Source: an uncultured Oscillospiraceae bacterium
GTDB taxonomy: Bacteria > Bacillota > Clostridia > Oscillospirales > Oscillospiraceae
Direction: 5' to 3'
Length of the DNA: 21,690 bases
NCBI GenBank assembly: GCA_902497145.1
Contig: CABVDR010000044.1
Location: 1-21,690 of the forward strand
Part shown: piece after piece, positions 1 to 8,562 of the stretch
Layout of the letters: each line of letters begins with the position of its first letter
How positions within the stretch are numbered: position 1 is the stretch's first letter
The notes under the pieces: model-generated
Told to the model about the DNA's origin: nothing
Seen by the model: the letters and a program-made list of their open reading frames with translations, nothing else
Database searches by the model: none
Made by a program: the position numbers and the translations under genes

Positions 1-1027
<1,027 letters not shown>

Positions 1028-1049
1028 AAATTGCGCTCCTTTCCGGAGT

Positions 1050-1064
1050 GAACGTGTTACGTTC
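1050..1064. promoter_or_regulatory. Inverted repeat, candidate operator of the Clp gene
   Basis: Perfect dyad GAACGT-GTT-ACGTTC (6-bp arms, 3-bp centre) between the candidate promoter at 1078-1106 and the ribosome binding site of the Clp gene, so it would lie in the first ~20 nt of the transcript. It matches neither CIRCE, nor CtsR boxes, nor the DinR/LexA box (GAAC-N4-GTTC). Operator function is inference. Confidence 0.4.
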
Positions 1065-1077
1065 GAAGTTACGGGGT

Positions 1078-1106
1078 ATCATACACCACAATTATGAACT
1101 GGTCAT
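1078..1106 (-). promoter_or_regulatory. Candidate sigma-A promoter of the Clp gene
   Basis: On the minus strand: -35 ATGACC (1106-1101), 17-bp spacer, -10 TATGAT (1083-1078). Transcription would start near 1071 and give a ~44-nt leader containing the dyad at 1050-1064. The -35 is weak. The gene may also be read through from the upstream operon. Confidence 0.45.
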
Positions 1107-1110
1107 GAAT

Positions 1111-1836
1111 TTATAGAAAGCTGGCCATCAGAGAGAAGGGATTTGTCGTGCAGAAAAAGTGGAGCAGCACGGTGCCGTCCACTGCGTCCTGAGGGATGAA
1201 GCTGCGCAGCAGCCAGCAGGCGATAAACAGCAGGGCAGCGCCTTTGATCAGTCCCATGGCCGCTCCCGCCCAGTGGTTCAGAGTGGAGAGAACAGGCAGC
1301 TTGAAGGCCAGGTTCAGCGTTCGGCTCAGGAAGTGCCAGACTACCAGCACCAGGGCAAAGCAAATGACGAAGAGGACGCCGTGGGCAATCTGGAAGGCAA
1401 TGTACCCGGCGATGGATGCCACCACATCAGAGGTCACCGCCAGGACGCCCTGGGTTACCGCGCTGTGGATGGCGTCCGAGAAGTGCTGTACCAGGGCGGA
1501 GTCCCCCAGCAGCTCCAGAATCTGGTCCAGGGAGAAGTCCTCCCCCAGAATGTTCAGGCTGGTGTCCCCTTGAGAGGAGGCGCTCACCTCAGGCAGGGAC
1601 AGGCCCTGCTTGTTGAGGCTGTCCTCCAGAGCGGAGTTGATGTTGAGCTCAATGGCAGGGCGGACCGCCTGGCTGACAGGCTCCGCCAGAGCATCCGAAA
1701 GAATGGTGGCCCCCAGGAAGGCTACAAAGACAGCCAGGAAGCCGCACAGGGTCAGGACAAAGCCCTTGCGGTAGCCCTGAAACACAGTAGCGGCCAGGAC
1801 AACGGCAAGGATCAGGTCAAAAATCAGAAAAGACAT
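1111..1836 (-). CDS. CvpA-family membrane protein
   Basis: 241-residue polytopic protein of the CvpA family (named for colicin V production; the real role in Firmicutes is unsettled, with links to envelope functions). Hydrophobic segments lie at about 1-20, 27-48, 142-170 and 190-214. The family hallmark FQGYRKGF follows the first helix. About 90 polar residues between helices 2 and 3 (about 50-140) make it longer than the classical ~160-residue CvpA. The ATG at 1836 has AAGGAG seven bases upstream. It sits 35 bp after the DUF5711-like gene on the same strand, as the last or second-to-last gene of the operon. Family assignment rests on topology and the N-terminal motif; function is not inferred. 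Confidence 0.75.
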   Translation of the reverse strand: MSFLIFDLILAVVLAATVFQGYRKGFVLTLCGFLAVFVAFLGATILSDALAEPVSQAVRPAIELNINSALEDSLNKQGLSLPEVSASSQGDTSLNILGEDFSLDQILELLGDSALVQHFSDAIHSAVTQGVLAVTSDVVASIAGYIAFQIAHGVLFVICFALVLVVWHFLSRTLNLAFKLPVLSTLNHWAGAAMGLIKGAALLFIACWLLRSFIPQDAVDGTVLLHFFCTTNPFSLMASFL

Positions 1837-1871
1837 GGGAATCTCCTTTTTGCCCCCACACGGGGCGGATC

Positions 1872-3038
1872 TCAGTTGGGCAGGTACAGCCAGGCCTGCT
1901 GGGCGTTGGCCAGCACGGCGGCTCCAGAGGAGGACAGAGCCGTATACCGTGCGTTTTGCGTATGCTCTAAAATACTATATGTGGTCATATCAGAGGTGTA
2001 AATAGTGAGGGTGTCGCCGGTGAGCAGGGAGAAATACCGCCCTGCCGCGTCAAAGGAGAGCACCGAGGAGGTGAGGTCCTGGGTGGCGATCACCTCGCCC
2101 TTGTCGTTCACCGTGACCATCTGGTTGGCTGAGCCAGCCCGGTAGCGGCCCAGCAGAAGGACAGCAAAGCCGTCGCCTCCCAGGTCGCACCCCTTCAGAT
2201 AGCTGCGGCCCAGGGAGTAACTGACGGTCTCATTCCCGTTGGGGGAGACGATGAGCAGCTGATCCTCTCCTTGGACCCACAGGGACCCGTTCTCGTAGTC
2301 CAGATCCAGGGGGACGATGTTCCCTAGGGAGACCACAGCATAGGGGTCCTTCTGGTCTACGTGATAAAAACGCACTTGACTCTCGTAGGAGCCGTCTGAC
2401 TGCCCCAGGGTGACCACGGCCACTGTCTTGCAGTCAGGGGAGAGAACGGCATCCATGATGAAGGTGCTGGAGAGATTGATCTGGATGACCGTCTTGTCAA
2501 AGGTGCTGTTGTACACCGTGACGCTGCCCTTGTAACCGCTCTGCTGGGCGGTGACGGCCAGCCAGCCCGCCTCGTTGACCCGGGCGGAGAGCAGGCTGCT
2601 GCCCTCGTCCAGGTTCAGTTGAAAAACCTCCTGGGCGTTGCGGAAGACATACAGGTTCTGCCCCCCTACGTCGTAGGCCACGCCGGTAGCCCCAGCTGCG
2701 GAGAGGGTGGGGTGCTCCAGGGTGAGCACCTCTTGGGCGTAAGTTTCCCCGGAGAAGGAGTAGTAGCGCACGCCGGAGGAGGAGGAGAGCAGGATGCCGT
2801 CCTCCAGATAGGCAAACGTGGCCTGGTCGCCGCCCGCATGGGAGAAGGGGGTGGCCTCGCCGGTGTCGCTGGTTTTCAGGTCCCGGTATTCAAACCACCG
2901 CTTCAGGGCGTCCAGGTTAAATTTGTCCCGGTTTGCCACCAAGAACACCGCCCCCAGCAGCAGGGCGGCGGTGACCAGCAGGGCCAGGACACGAACCAGG
3001 ATATTCGGCTTTTTGGGTTTCGATTCCATTTCGCTCAT
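1872..3038 (-). CDS. DUF5711-like membrane-anchored beta-propeller protein
   Basis: 388 residues. A short basic N-terminus is followed by one membrane helix (about 13-34), then an extracytoplasmic region of repeated beta-rich blades, each with a Gly-rich turn and short hydrophobic strands (for example around SVTVYNSTFDKTV, VRFYHVDQKDP and LTIYTSDMTTY). This resembles the DUF5711 proteins common in Oscillospiraceae, a WD40-like propeller. No catalytic motif is visible. It starts 30 bp after truA and ends 35 bp before the CvpA-like gene, so the three are probably co-transcribed. The pairing with CvpA suggests an envelope role, but that is only inference from neighbourhood. The DUF number is from memory of similar proteins and should be treated as probable. 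Confidence 0.7.
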   Translation of the reverse strand: MSEMESKPKKPNILVRVLALLVTAALLLGAVFLVANRDKFNLDALKRWFEYRDLKTSDTGEATPFSHAGGDQATFAYLEDGILLSSSSGVRYYSFSGETYAQEVLTLEHPTLSAAGATGVAYDVGGQNLYVFRNAQEVFQLNLDEGSSLLSARVNEAGWLAVTAQQSGYKGSVTVYNSTFDKTVIQINLSSTFIMDAVLSPDCKTVAVVTLGQSDGSYESQVRFYHVDQKDPYAVVSLGNIVPLDLDYENGSLWVQGEDQLLIVSPNGNETVSYSLGRSYLKGCDLGGDGFAVLLLGRYRAGSANQMVTVNDKGEVIATQDLTSSVLSFDAAGRYFSLLTGDTLTIYTSDMTTYSILEHTQNARYTALSSSGAAVLANAQQAWLYLPN

Positions 3039-3068
3039 AGAAAACCCTTTCCTGTTGCGGGACGCACC

Positions 3069-3821
3069 TTACAGCACGTCCTCGTCATACCACAGCTTTG
3101 TCATGTAGAGCCCTCCCGGGGGGACGGTAGGTCCAGCCAGGGTGCGGTTGCCGGACTCCAGAATAGCCGGGATGTCCTGGGGGGACAGCTTCCCGTCAGA
3201 GGCATAGACAATGGTGCCGGTCATGGCCCGCACCATGTTGTAGAGAAATCCGTTGGCACATACCTTGCACTCGATAAGCTCGTCCCGGCGGGTGACGTTG
3301 AAGTAGTACACTGTGCGCACCGTAGTGCGGGTCTCCGTGCCCACCGACCGCACCGCCCGGAAGTCGTGGGTGCCCACAAACTGGTCGGCCGCCTGCTGCA
3401 TGACCGTCTCGTCCAGGTGCTTGGGGTAGAACCAGGCTCGGTCCACGTAGAAGGGGTTGCCCAGGCGGGAGTTGTAGATGCGGTAGGTGTACTCCTTGCG
3501 GTGGCAGGAGCCGATGGCGTTGAACTCCATGGGAACCTCCGTGGCCTTCACCACCACGATATCCCGGGGCAGGCGGGTGTTCACCGCTAGAGGGATGCGG
3601 TCGCAGGGGATGGTGGAGGTGGTGCGGAAGTTGGCCACATACACCTCAGCGTGAACCCCGGCGTCGGTGCGGCCCGCGCCGGTACACTTCACCGGATGGC
3701 ACACCACAGTGGACAGGGCCTTTTCCAGGGTTTCCGCCACCGTGACAGCATTTTTCTGCACCTGCCAGCCGTGGTAGGCGGTGCCGTTATACATGAGTTT
3801 CAGGGCGATATTTCGTTCCAT
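3069..3821 (-). CDS. truA: tRNA pseudouridine synthase A (positions 38-40)
   Basis: Converts uridines 38-40 of the tRNA anticodon arm to pseudouridine. 250 residues, normal for TruA. The N-terminus LKLMYNGTAYHGWQ is typical, and the catalytic aspartate is Asp53 in the GRTDAGVHA motif. Later signatures FNAIGSCHRKEYTYRI and NGFLYNMVRAMTGT are also present. The start is the ATG at 3821-3819, 23 bp after the ecfT stop, with GGTGA just upstream; the frame stays open further upstream but that part overlaps ecfT and lacks family similarity. The truA-ecf linkage is classical for Firmicutes, where these genes normally sit near ribosomal protein operons; here no ribosomal protein gene flanks them. Confidence 0.97.
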   Translation of the reverse strand: MERNIALKLMYNGTAYHGWQVQKNAVTVAETLEKALSTVVCHPVKCTGAGRTDAGVHAEVYVANFRTTSTIPCDRIPLAVNTRLPRDIVVVKATEVPMEFNAIGSCHRKEYTYRIYNSRLGNPFYVDRAWFYPKHLDETVMQQAADQFVGTHDFRAVRSVGTETRTTVRTVYYFNVTRRDELIECKVCANGFLYNMVRAMTGTIVYASDGKLSPQDIPAILESGNRTLAGPTVPPGGLYMTKLWYDEDVL

Positions 3822-3844
3822 TGAATCACCAAACGAGCGAGATT

Positions 3845-4654
3845 TTAAAGGCCCATACGGCCCAGCACACCCACCAGTACGGTGAGCACCACGAACAGAA
3901 TCAGCACAAAGTAGTCCCGGCCTGCATAGCGGAGCTGACGCAGGCGGGTGCGGCCCTCGCCGCCGTGGTAGCAGCGGCACTCCATGGCCACCGCCAGCTC
4001 GTCGGCCCGGCGGAAGGCGGAGATGAACAGAGGTACCAGCAGGGGAATGAGGGCCTTGGCCCGCTGGATGAGGTTACCGCTCTCAAAGTCGGCGCCCCGA
4101 GCCCGCTGGGCGGACATAATTTTGTCCGTCTCCTCGATGAGAGTGGGAATAAAGCGCAGGGCAATGGACATGATCATGGCCAGCTCGTGCACCGGAACCT
4201 TGATCTTCTTCAGCGGCCCCAGCAGATTTTCCAGGGCGTCGGTGAGGAGGATGGGGGAGGTGGTGTAGGTGAGCAGGAAGGTGCCGGCAATGAGCATCAA
4301 AATCCGCACCACCATAAAGAAGGCATTGAATACGCCCTCCAAGGTAATAGTCAGGATCCAGACCTTGGCCAGGACATGCTCGCCGGGAGTATAAAACAGA
4401 TTCAAAATCGCCGTGATGATGACGATAAACACCACCGGCTTGAGCCCGCGGACAATGGACTTCACCGGGACCTTGGATACGCCGATGGACACGGCCAGCA
4501 CCACAAACATCATGGCGTAGGTGACAAAGCTCTTGGCCAGAAACAGAGCTACAATATACAGCACCACCGCCAGCAGCTTGGTGCGGGGGTCCAGCTTGTG
4601 GACAAAGGAGTGGCCGGGGAAGTACTGGCCCAGGGTAATGTCTTTCAGAGCCAC
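3845..4654 (-). CDS. ecfT: Energy-coupling factor transporter transmembrane protein EcfT
   Basis: Membrane T component of an ECF-type ABC importer. It transmits ATPase movement to interchangeable vitamin- or metal-binding S components. 269 residues with helices at about 25-57, 70-90, 102-132 and 245-265. It carries the two cytoplasmic coupling helices: ARG at 185-187 in QRARGADF, and the second motif as ECR at 225-227 in AMECRCY where AMEARGY is more usual. The start is a GTG at 4654-4652 that directly abuts the ecfA2 TAA stop, so translation is probably coupled. It lies between ecfA2 and truA. No S component is encoded here, so this is a group II module shared by S components elsewhere in the genome. 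Confidence 0.95.
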   Translation of the reverse strand: MALKDITLGQYFPGHSFVHKLDPRTKLLAVVLYIVALFLAKSFVTYAMMFVVLAVSIGVSKVPVKSIVRGLKPVVFIVIITAILNLFYTPGEHVLAKVWILTITLEGVFNAFFMVVRILMLIAGTFLLTYTTSPILLTDALENLLGPLKKIKVPVHELAMIMSIALRFIPTLIEETDKIMSAQRARGADFESGNLIQRAKALIPLLVPLFISAFRRADELAVAMECRCYHGGEGRTRLRQLRYAGRDYFVLILFVVLTVLVGVLGRMGL

Positions 4655-5518
4655 TTACACCGCCCCCTTTCCCAGCTTGGCCAGAATGGCCTGCTTGGCC
4701 TGCTCAATGGTGTACACCGACGGGTCGATGTCCACCCCCATCTGGCGCAGGCGGTGGAACACCCGGGTCATCTGGGGCACGCCCAGACCCATGGCTTCCA
4801 GCTCGTCCCCGTGGGTAAAGACCTCCCGGGGCGCCCCCTGGAAGGGGATCTTTCCGTCGTTGACCACCACCAGGCGGTCCACCGACCGGGCCACCTCCTC
4901 CATGGAGTGGGACACCAGGATGATGGTGGCGTTTTGTGCCTTGTGGTAGTCCCGGATGTTGCCCAGAATGGACTCCACGCCCACCGGATCCAGTCCGGCG
5001 GTGGGCTCGTCCAGAATGAGAACTTTGGGTTCCATGGCGATGACGCCAGCAATGGCCACCCGACGCTTCTGGCCGCCCGAGAGTTCAAAGGGGGACTTGT
5101 CCAGCTGGTCGTCCCGCAGACCTACAAAGTAGGCCGCTGACCGCACCCGCCGGTCGATCTCCTTCTCGTCCAGCCCCATGTTCTTGGGGCCGAAAGCGAT
5201 GTCCTTATATACCGTCTCTTCAAACAGCTGGTACTCCGGATACTGGAATACCAGACCCACCTGGAACCGGGTCAGGCGGGTGCGCTTAGGGTCGGCCCAG
5301 ATGTCCTCCCCCTGGAAGAGTACCTGCCCGGAGGTGGGCTTGAGCAGGCCGTTGAGGTGCTGAATCAGGGTGGATTTACCGGAGCCGGTGTGGCCGATGA
5401 TGCCCAGGTATTCCCCCTTGTAGGCGGTAAAATCCACATCCAGCAGGGCGGAGCGCTCAAAGGGAGTGCCCGCGGAGTAGGTGTGGGTGAGATGTTTTGT
5501 TTCAATGATCGCTTCCAT
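4655..5518 (-). CDS. ecfA2: ECF transporter ATPase, EcfA2 type
   Basis: One of the two ABC ATPases that power the ECF module. 287 residues: Walker A GHTGSGKST (42-50), Q-loop Gln92 in FQYPEYQLFEETV, signature LSGGQ (146-150), Walker B LILDEP (167-172), switch His204. The stretch QYPEYQLFEETVYKDIAFGPKN is characteristic of EcfA2. I chose the ATG at 5518-5516 (MEAIIETKHL) because family similarity begins there and AAGGA lies upstream; an in-frame ATG at 5566 would add 16 residues without family similarity. It is separated from ecfA1 by a small membrane-protein gene, which is unusual, since the two ATPase genes are normally adjacent. Confidence 0.95.
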   Translation of the reverse strand: MEAIIETKHLTHTYSAGTPFERSALLDVDFTAYKGEYLGIIGHTGSGKSTLIQHLNGLLKPTSGQVLFQGEDIWADPKRTRLTRFQVGLVFQYPEYQLFEETVYKDIAFGPKNMGLDEKEIDRRVRSAAYFVGLRDDQLDKSPFELSGGQKRRVAIAGVIAMEPKVLILDEPTAGLDPVGVESILGNIRDYHKAQNATIILVSHSMEEVARSVDRLVVVNDGKIPFQGAPREVFTHGDELEAMGLGVPQMTRVFHRLRQMGVDIDPSVYTIEQAKQAILAKLGKGAV

Positions 5519-5593
5519 TGTGGTACCATCCTTATGGCAGAGTGGTGCATGTCCCAGAGGGATCACGCCCGAAATGGCAAGAGAGAGCGGCGT

Positions 5594-5854
5594 TTACAGC
5601 AGCTCGTCAGTTTTTTTCTCCAGCTTCTCCAGCAGAGTCTGAAGGTAGTAGGTCTGCATCTCCAGCCGCTTGACCCGCTGGTGCAGGCGCACCAGCTGGA
5701 TGACCAGGGCCGCCGCAGCCAGACTGAACAGTCCCCACAGCACAGTGGGAAAGCTGTCGCCAAACATTTCCGGCAATAGCCTGGGGGCAAAAAAGACCAC
5801 AAGAAACGTGGCGAGGCCCGCAAAGACCCGGGCGCTCCCTTCTGAATTGCTCAT
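5594..5854 (-). CDS. Small two-helix membrane protein with C-terminal coiled coil, inside the ECF operon
   Basis: 86 residues, not recognised. Two hydrophobic segments (about 9-27 and 33-55) are followed by a charged amphipathic tail (56-86) with leucine/methionine heptads, predicted coiled coil. The start ATG at 5854 has a good AAAGGAG site eight bases upstream. It lies 22 bp after ecfA1 and 75 bp before ecfA2 on the same strand, so it is almost certainly co-transcribed with the ECF genes. It is too short and has the wrong shape for an S component (usually six helices, ~180 residues). It might be an accessory or stability factor of the ECF complex, or an unrelated insertion. The coding call rests on the ribosome binding site, gene spacing and coherent topology. 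Confidence 0.75.
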   Translation of the reverse strand: MSNSEGSARVFAGLATFLVVFFAPRLLPEMFGDSFPTVLWGLFSLAAAALVIQLVRLHQRVKRLEMQTYYLQTLLEKLEKKTDELL

Positions 5855-5876
5855 GGCGGAGACTCCTTTCTGTGGG

Positions 5877-6725
5877 TCAGGCTTTCAGCAGCTGACAGAG
5901 AGCCTGGGCGCACTCCTCGTCGCTCAAAGCGTCCAGAGGCAAATCCAGACCTTCCTGGCGAAGCTCCCAGAGAAGCTCGGTGGTGTCGGGGACGGTGAGC
6001 CCCACGGCCTTGAGTCCCTCCACGTCCTGAAAGACCTCCTTGGGGGTGCCGTCGGCCACCACCTTGCCCTTGGCCATCACCACCAGGCGGTCGGCCTGGG
6101 CGGCCTCGTCCATGTGGTGGGTGATGAGGACCACGGTGACCCCACGCTCCCGGTTCAGGGCCTTGATGGTGCGCAGCACGTCGGCCCGGCCGATGGGGTC
6201 CAGCATGGCGGTGGGCTCGTCCAGCACGATGCACCGGGGCTGCATGGCGATGACCCCGGCGATGGCGATGCGCTGCTTCTGGCCGCCGGAGAGAAGATGG
6301 GGGGCGTGCTCCCGGTACTCGTACATGCCCACGGCTTTCAACGCGTCGTCCACCCGGCGGCGGATCTCGTCAGAGGGGACACCCAAGTTCTCTGGGGCGA
6401 AGGCCACATCCTCCTCCACCACATTGGCCACGATCTGGTTGTCCGGGTTCTGAAACACCATACCCACGGTGCGCCGGATATCCAGCAGCAGCTGGTCCTC
6501 GCTGGTGTCCATGCCGCTGACATACACCTTGCCTCCGGTAGGAAGAAGAATGGCGTTCATGTGCTTGGCCAGGGTGGACTTGCCACTGCCGTTGTGGCCC
6601 AGCACCGCCACAAAGGAGCCCTCCTCAATGTCCAGGCTGACGCCATTGAGGACAATGGGGGCCACCCCCTCGGCAGTGACGTAGGAGAAGCGCACGTCCT
6701 GGGCGGAAATAATGGGTTCGCTCAT
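5877..6725 (-). CDS. ecfA1: ECF transporter ATPase, EcfA1 type
   Basis: First ABC ATPase of the ECF module. 282 residues: Walker A GHNGSGKST (43-51), Q-loop Gln92 in FQNPDNQIVANVVEEDVAF (the EcfA1 hallmark), signature LSGGQ (145-149), Walker B with Asp169-Glu170, switch His203. The C-terminal ~50 residues form the domain that contacts the partner ATPase in ECF complexes (family knowledge). The ATG at 6725 is preceded by GAGGT. It starts 36 bp after the methyltransferase stop and ends 22 bp before the small membrane gene. Together with ecfA2 it forms the A-A' heterodimer that binds EcfT. Confidence 0.96.
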   Translation of the reverse strand: MSEPIISAQDVRFSYVTAEGVAPIVLNGVSLDIEEGSFVAVLGHNGSGKSTLAKHMNAILLPTGGKVYVSGMDTSEDQLLLDIRRTVGMVFQNPDNQIVANVVEEDVAFAPENLGVPSDEIRRRVDDALKAVGMYEYREHAPHLLSGGQKQRIAIAGVIAMQPRCIVLDEPTAMLDPIGRADVLRTIKALNRERGVTVVLITHHMDEAAQADRLVVMAKGKVVADGTPKEVFQDVEGLKAVGLTVPDTTELLWELRQEGLDLPLDALSDEECAQALCQLLKA

Positions 6726-6761
6726 AGCAATACCTCACTTGTGAGATCAAGAAATGAAAGA

Positions 6762-7622
6762 TTACTTGCTCCAGCGGCCGGTAGCGCCGCAGGGCAGCAC
6801 CAGTCCGGTCTGGGTGACCGGCAGGCCCAGCTCGTCGCTGACGGTGTGGCCGCCGTATTTTTTGGAGATGACGGTCTCCAGGATGTAGGTCACCACACTG
6901 GGAGCCAGGCCGGTGGTGTAGGAGTTCAAAATAATAAACAGGGGATCGTCGGAGAGCACCCCGCTCACCAGCTCCACAAAGGGGTAGAGGTTCTCCTCCA
7001 GCTTCCACACCTCGCCGGTGGGACCACGGCCGTAGGAGGGGGGGTCCATGATAATGGCGTCGTACTTCCGGCCCCGGCGGATCTCCCGCTCCACAAACTT
7101 GCCGCAGTCGTCCACGATCCAGCGGATGGGGGCATCCTCCAGCCCGGAACTCTTAGCGTTTTCCCTCGCCCACTGGACCATGCCCTTGGCCGCGTCCACG
7201 TGGCACACCTTGGCCCCCGCCGCCGCACAGGCCACAGTGGCCCCGCCGGTGTAGGCAAACAGGTTGAGCACGTTGATGGGGCGTCCGGCCTTCTGGATCT
7301 GCTCCCGGGCCCAGTCCCAGTTGGCCGCCTGTTCGGGGAACAGGCCGGTGTGCTTGAAGTTCATGGGCTTTATATTAAAGGTAAGGTCCCGGTAGGATAC
7401 CGTCCACCGGGCGGGCATGGACTTGTTCTGCCACTGGCCGCCCCCGGTGGAGGAGCGGGCGTACCGGCCCGCATTTACCTTCCAGCCCCGGTGGGTGCGG
7501 GGGGTGTTCCAGATGGCCTGGGGATCGGGCCGCACCAGCAGCTGATTCCCCCAGCGCTCCAGCTTCTCGCCCCGCCCGCAGTCGATGAGCTCATAGTCCT
7601 TCCATTGGTCGGAAACCCACAT
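6762..7622 (-). CDS. SAM-dependent methyltransferase, 23S rRNA methyltransferase (RlmI/RlmK-like) family
   Basis: 286 residues. A class I methyltransferase fold is seen from about 85: SAM motif I LNLFAYTGGATV (119-130), acidic residue Asp143 at the end of the next strand, and motif IV DPPSYGRG (193-200). The DPPSY motif and the FAYTGG variant match the Methyltrans_SAM (COG1092) group, which includes the 23S rRNA enzymes RlmI and RlmK/RlmL. The N-terminal PUA domain of RlmI is not evident; the first 80 residues are Trp/Arg-rich instead. The exact target base cannot be told from sequence. The start ATG at 7622 has GAGGGG upstream and a strong promoter at 7658-7686. It is the first gene of the operon that continues through the ECF genes to cvpA. 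Confidence 0.85.
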   Translation of the reverse strand: MWVSDQWKDYELIDCGRGEKLERWGNQLLVRPDPQAIWNTPRTHRGWKVNAGRYARSSTGGGQWQNKSMPARWTVSYRDLTFNIKPMNFKHTGLFPEQAANWDWAREQIQKAGRPINVLNLFAYTGGATVACAAAGAKVCHVDAAKGMVQWARENAKSSGLEDAPIRWIVDDCGKFVEREIRRGRKYDAIIMDPPSYGRGPTGEVWKLEENLYPFVELVSGVLSDDPLFIILNSYTTGLAPSVVTYILETVISKKYGGHTVSDELGLPVTQTGLVLPCGATGRWSK

Positions 7623-7657
7623 AAAGTTACCCCTCTCGTCTCATTTAAAACTAATAT

Positions 7658-7686
7658 AGTATACCATCCCGATTTTAGGCCGTCAA
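7658..7686 (-). promoter_or_regulatory. Strong sigma-A promoter of the methyltransferase/ECF/truA operon
   Basis: On the minus strand: -35 TTGACG (7686-7681), 17-bp spacer, -10 TATACT (7663-7658). Predicted start near 7651 gives a leader of about 28 nt. This is the only good promoter seen for the block down to cvpA. It is divergent from the DivIVA-like gene promoter. Confidence 0.75.
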
Positions 7687-7717
7687 TGAAAAGCAACGGG
7701 CAAAAGGACAGAAAGAA

Positions 7718-7746
7718 TTGTAATTCTTTTGGAAGTGTGGTAGAAT
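7718..7746 (+). promoter_or_regulatory. Candidate sigma-A promoter of the DivIVA-like gene
   Basis: -35 TTGTAA (7718-7723), 17-bp spacer, -10 TAGAAT (7741-7746). The start would be near 7753, giving a ~47-nt leader with GAGGTG before the ATG at 7800. The two divergent -35 boxes in this intergenic region are about 30 bp apart. Confidence 0.6.
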
Positions 7747-7799
7747 AACACGGAAACTGACAAAACGCCCCGGATTTTGGGGCAGAGACGAGGTGCCCC

Positions 7800-8492
7800 A
7801 TGGATCATCCATTTCGAAGCGCCGCCCTGGGCGGCTTTAACCGGCAGGATGTGCTGGATTACTTGGAAAAGACATCCGCGGAAAACGCGCAGAAGCAGCA
7901 GGAGCTGGAAAAGCAGCTGGAGCAGCAGACCCAGGAGCTGGAGCAGCTGCGTGGCCGTGTGAGTGAGCTGGAGGAGCGGGAGTCCATCTTTCAGCGGGAC
8001 CGGGATAACCTGAGCCGGGAGTTGGAGCAGACCAAGACGGTACTTCAGGACAGCCGGACCCGGGAGAAGACCCAGGGGGAGGAGCTGGAGCAGCTGCGCC
8101 GGGAGCGGGACAACCTGCGTACCCGGGTTGCCGCTCTGGAGCCGGACGCCGCCGCCTATGCCGCCGTCAAGGACCGCACGGCCGGTATGGAGCTGCAGGC
8201 CCACTGCCGCGCCCACGCGGTGCAGGAGCAGGCCGACCAGCAGGCCAGGCAGGTACGCCGGCAGATGGAGCAGTGGCTGCACCAGATGCAGGGGCAGTAC
8301 GACGAGCTGCGCAGCCAGGTGGAGGCCACCGTCTCCCACGCCGCCGATGAACTGAGCAAGGCGGGCAAATGTCTGGAGCAGATCAGCCAGCTGCTGGGGG
8401 ACCAAGAGGTGGCTCTGGAGGGCATTGACCGGGACTATCACGAAAGCGACCCGGATAAGGTACCGGCTCCAGTTCCTCTGGAAGAGGGCTGA
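7800..8492 (+). CDS. DivIVA-like coiled-coil protein
   Basis: 230 residues. The N-terminus FRSAALGGFNRQDVLDYLEK (about 5-24) matches the short DivIVA/GpsB-type N-terminal motif that in this family contacts the membrane. A long heptad-rich coiled coil of Glu/Gln/Leu follows (about 28-115), then an Ala/Gln-rich helical stretch (about 120-205) and a short acidic, Pro-rich tail. DivIVA-family proteins mark curved membrane and organise division or sporulation partners. Relatives with this GGFNRxDV start are common in Oscillospirales, but the exact role of this one is unknown. The ATG at 7800 has GAGGT five bases upstream. It is a single-gene unit, with no classical terminator downstream, only hairpins at 8496-8554. 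Confidence 0.7.
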   Translation: MDHPFRSAALGGFNRQDVLDYLEKTSAENAQKQQELEKQLEQQTQELEQLRGRVSELEERESIFQRDRDNLSRELEQTKTVLQDSRTREKTQGEELEQLRRERDNLRTRVAALEPDAAAYAAVKDRTAGMELQAHCRAHAVQEQADQQARQVRRQMEQWLHQMQGQYDELRSQVEATVSHAADELSKAGKCLEQISQLLGDQEVALEGIDRDYHESDPDKVPAPVPLEEG

Positions 8493-8495
8493 TGG

Positions 8496-8554
8496 GTTGA
8501 AAACTGTGCAGAAGGGACAGTGTTTCAACATAAAATCGCACCTATTCTGTGCGA
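8496..8554 (+). repeat. Two tandem stem-loops downstream of the DivIVA-like gene
   Basis: First hairpin: GTTGAAA-ACTGT (8496-8507) pairs with ACAGT-(G)-TTTCAAC (8517-8529), 12 bp with one bulged G and a 9-nt loop. Second: TCGCAC (8536-8541) pairs with GTGCGA (8549-8554), 7-nt loop. Neither is followed by a T-run, so they are not classical terminators. They could act as mRNA 3' ends or a Rho-dependent boundary. GTGCGAAA recurs at 8623-8630. Confidence 0.5.
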
Positions 8555-8562
8555 AACCCCCA

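Noticed and set aside
1050..1064. SOS (DinR/LexA) box upstream of the Clp gene
   Set aside because: GAAC and GTTC are present, but the spacing is 7 rather than 4, and no other SOS feature is near.
3821..5140. A 439-codon plus-strand frame over ecfT and ecfA2
   Set aside because: It is a His/Gln-rich shadow; the minus strand encodes well-conserved ECF proteins.
5670..7748. A 692-codon open frame on the plus strand
   Set aside because: It is antisense to ecfA1 and the methyltransferase gene, which carry full motif sets. Its translation is low-complexity Gly/His/Val/Leu, a GC-rich shadow.
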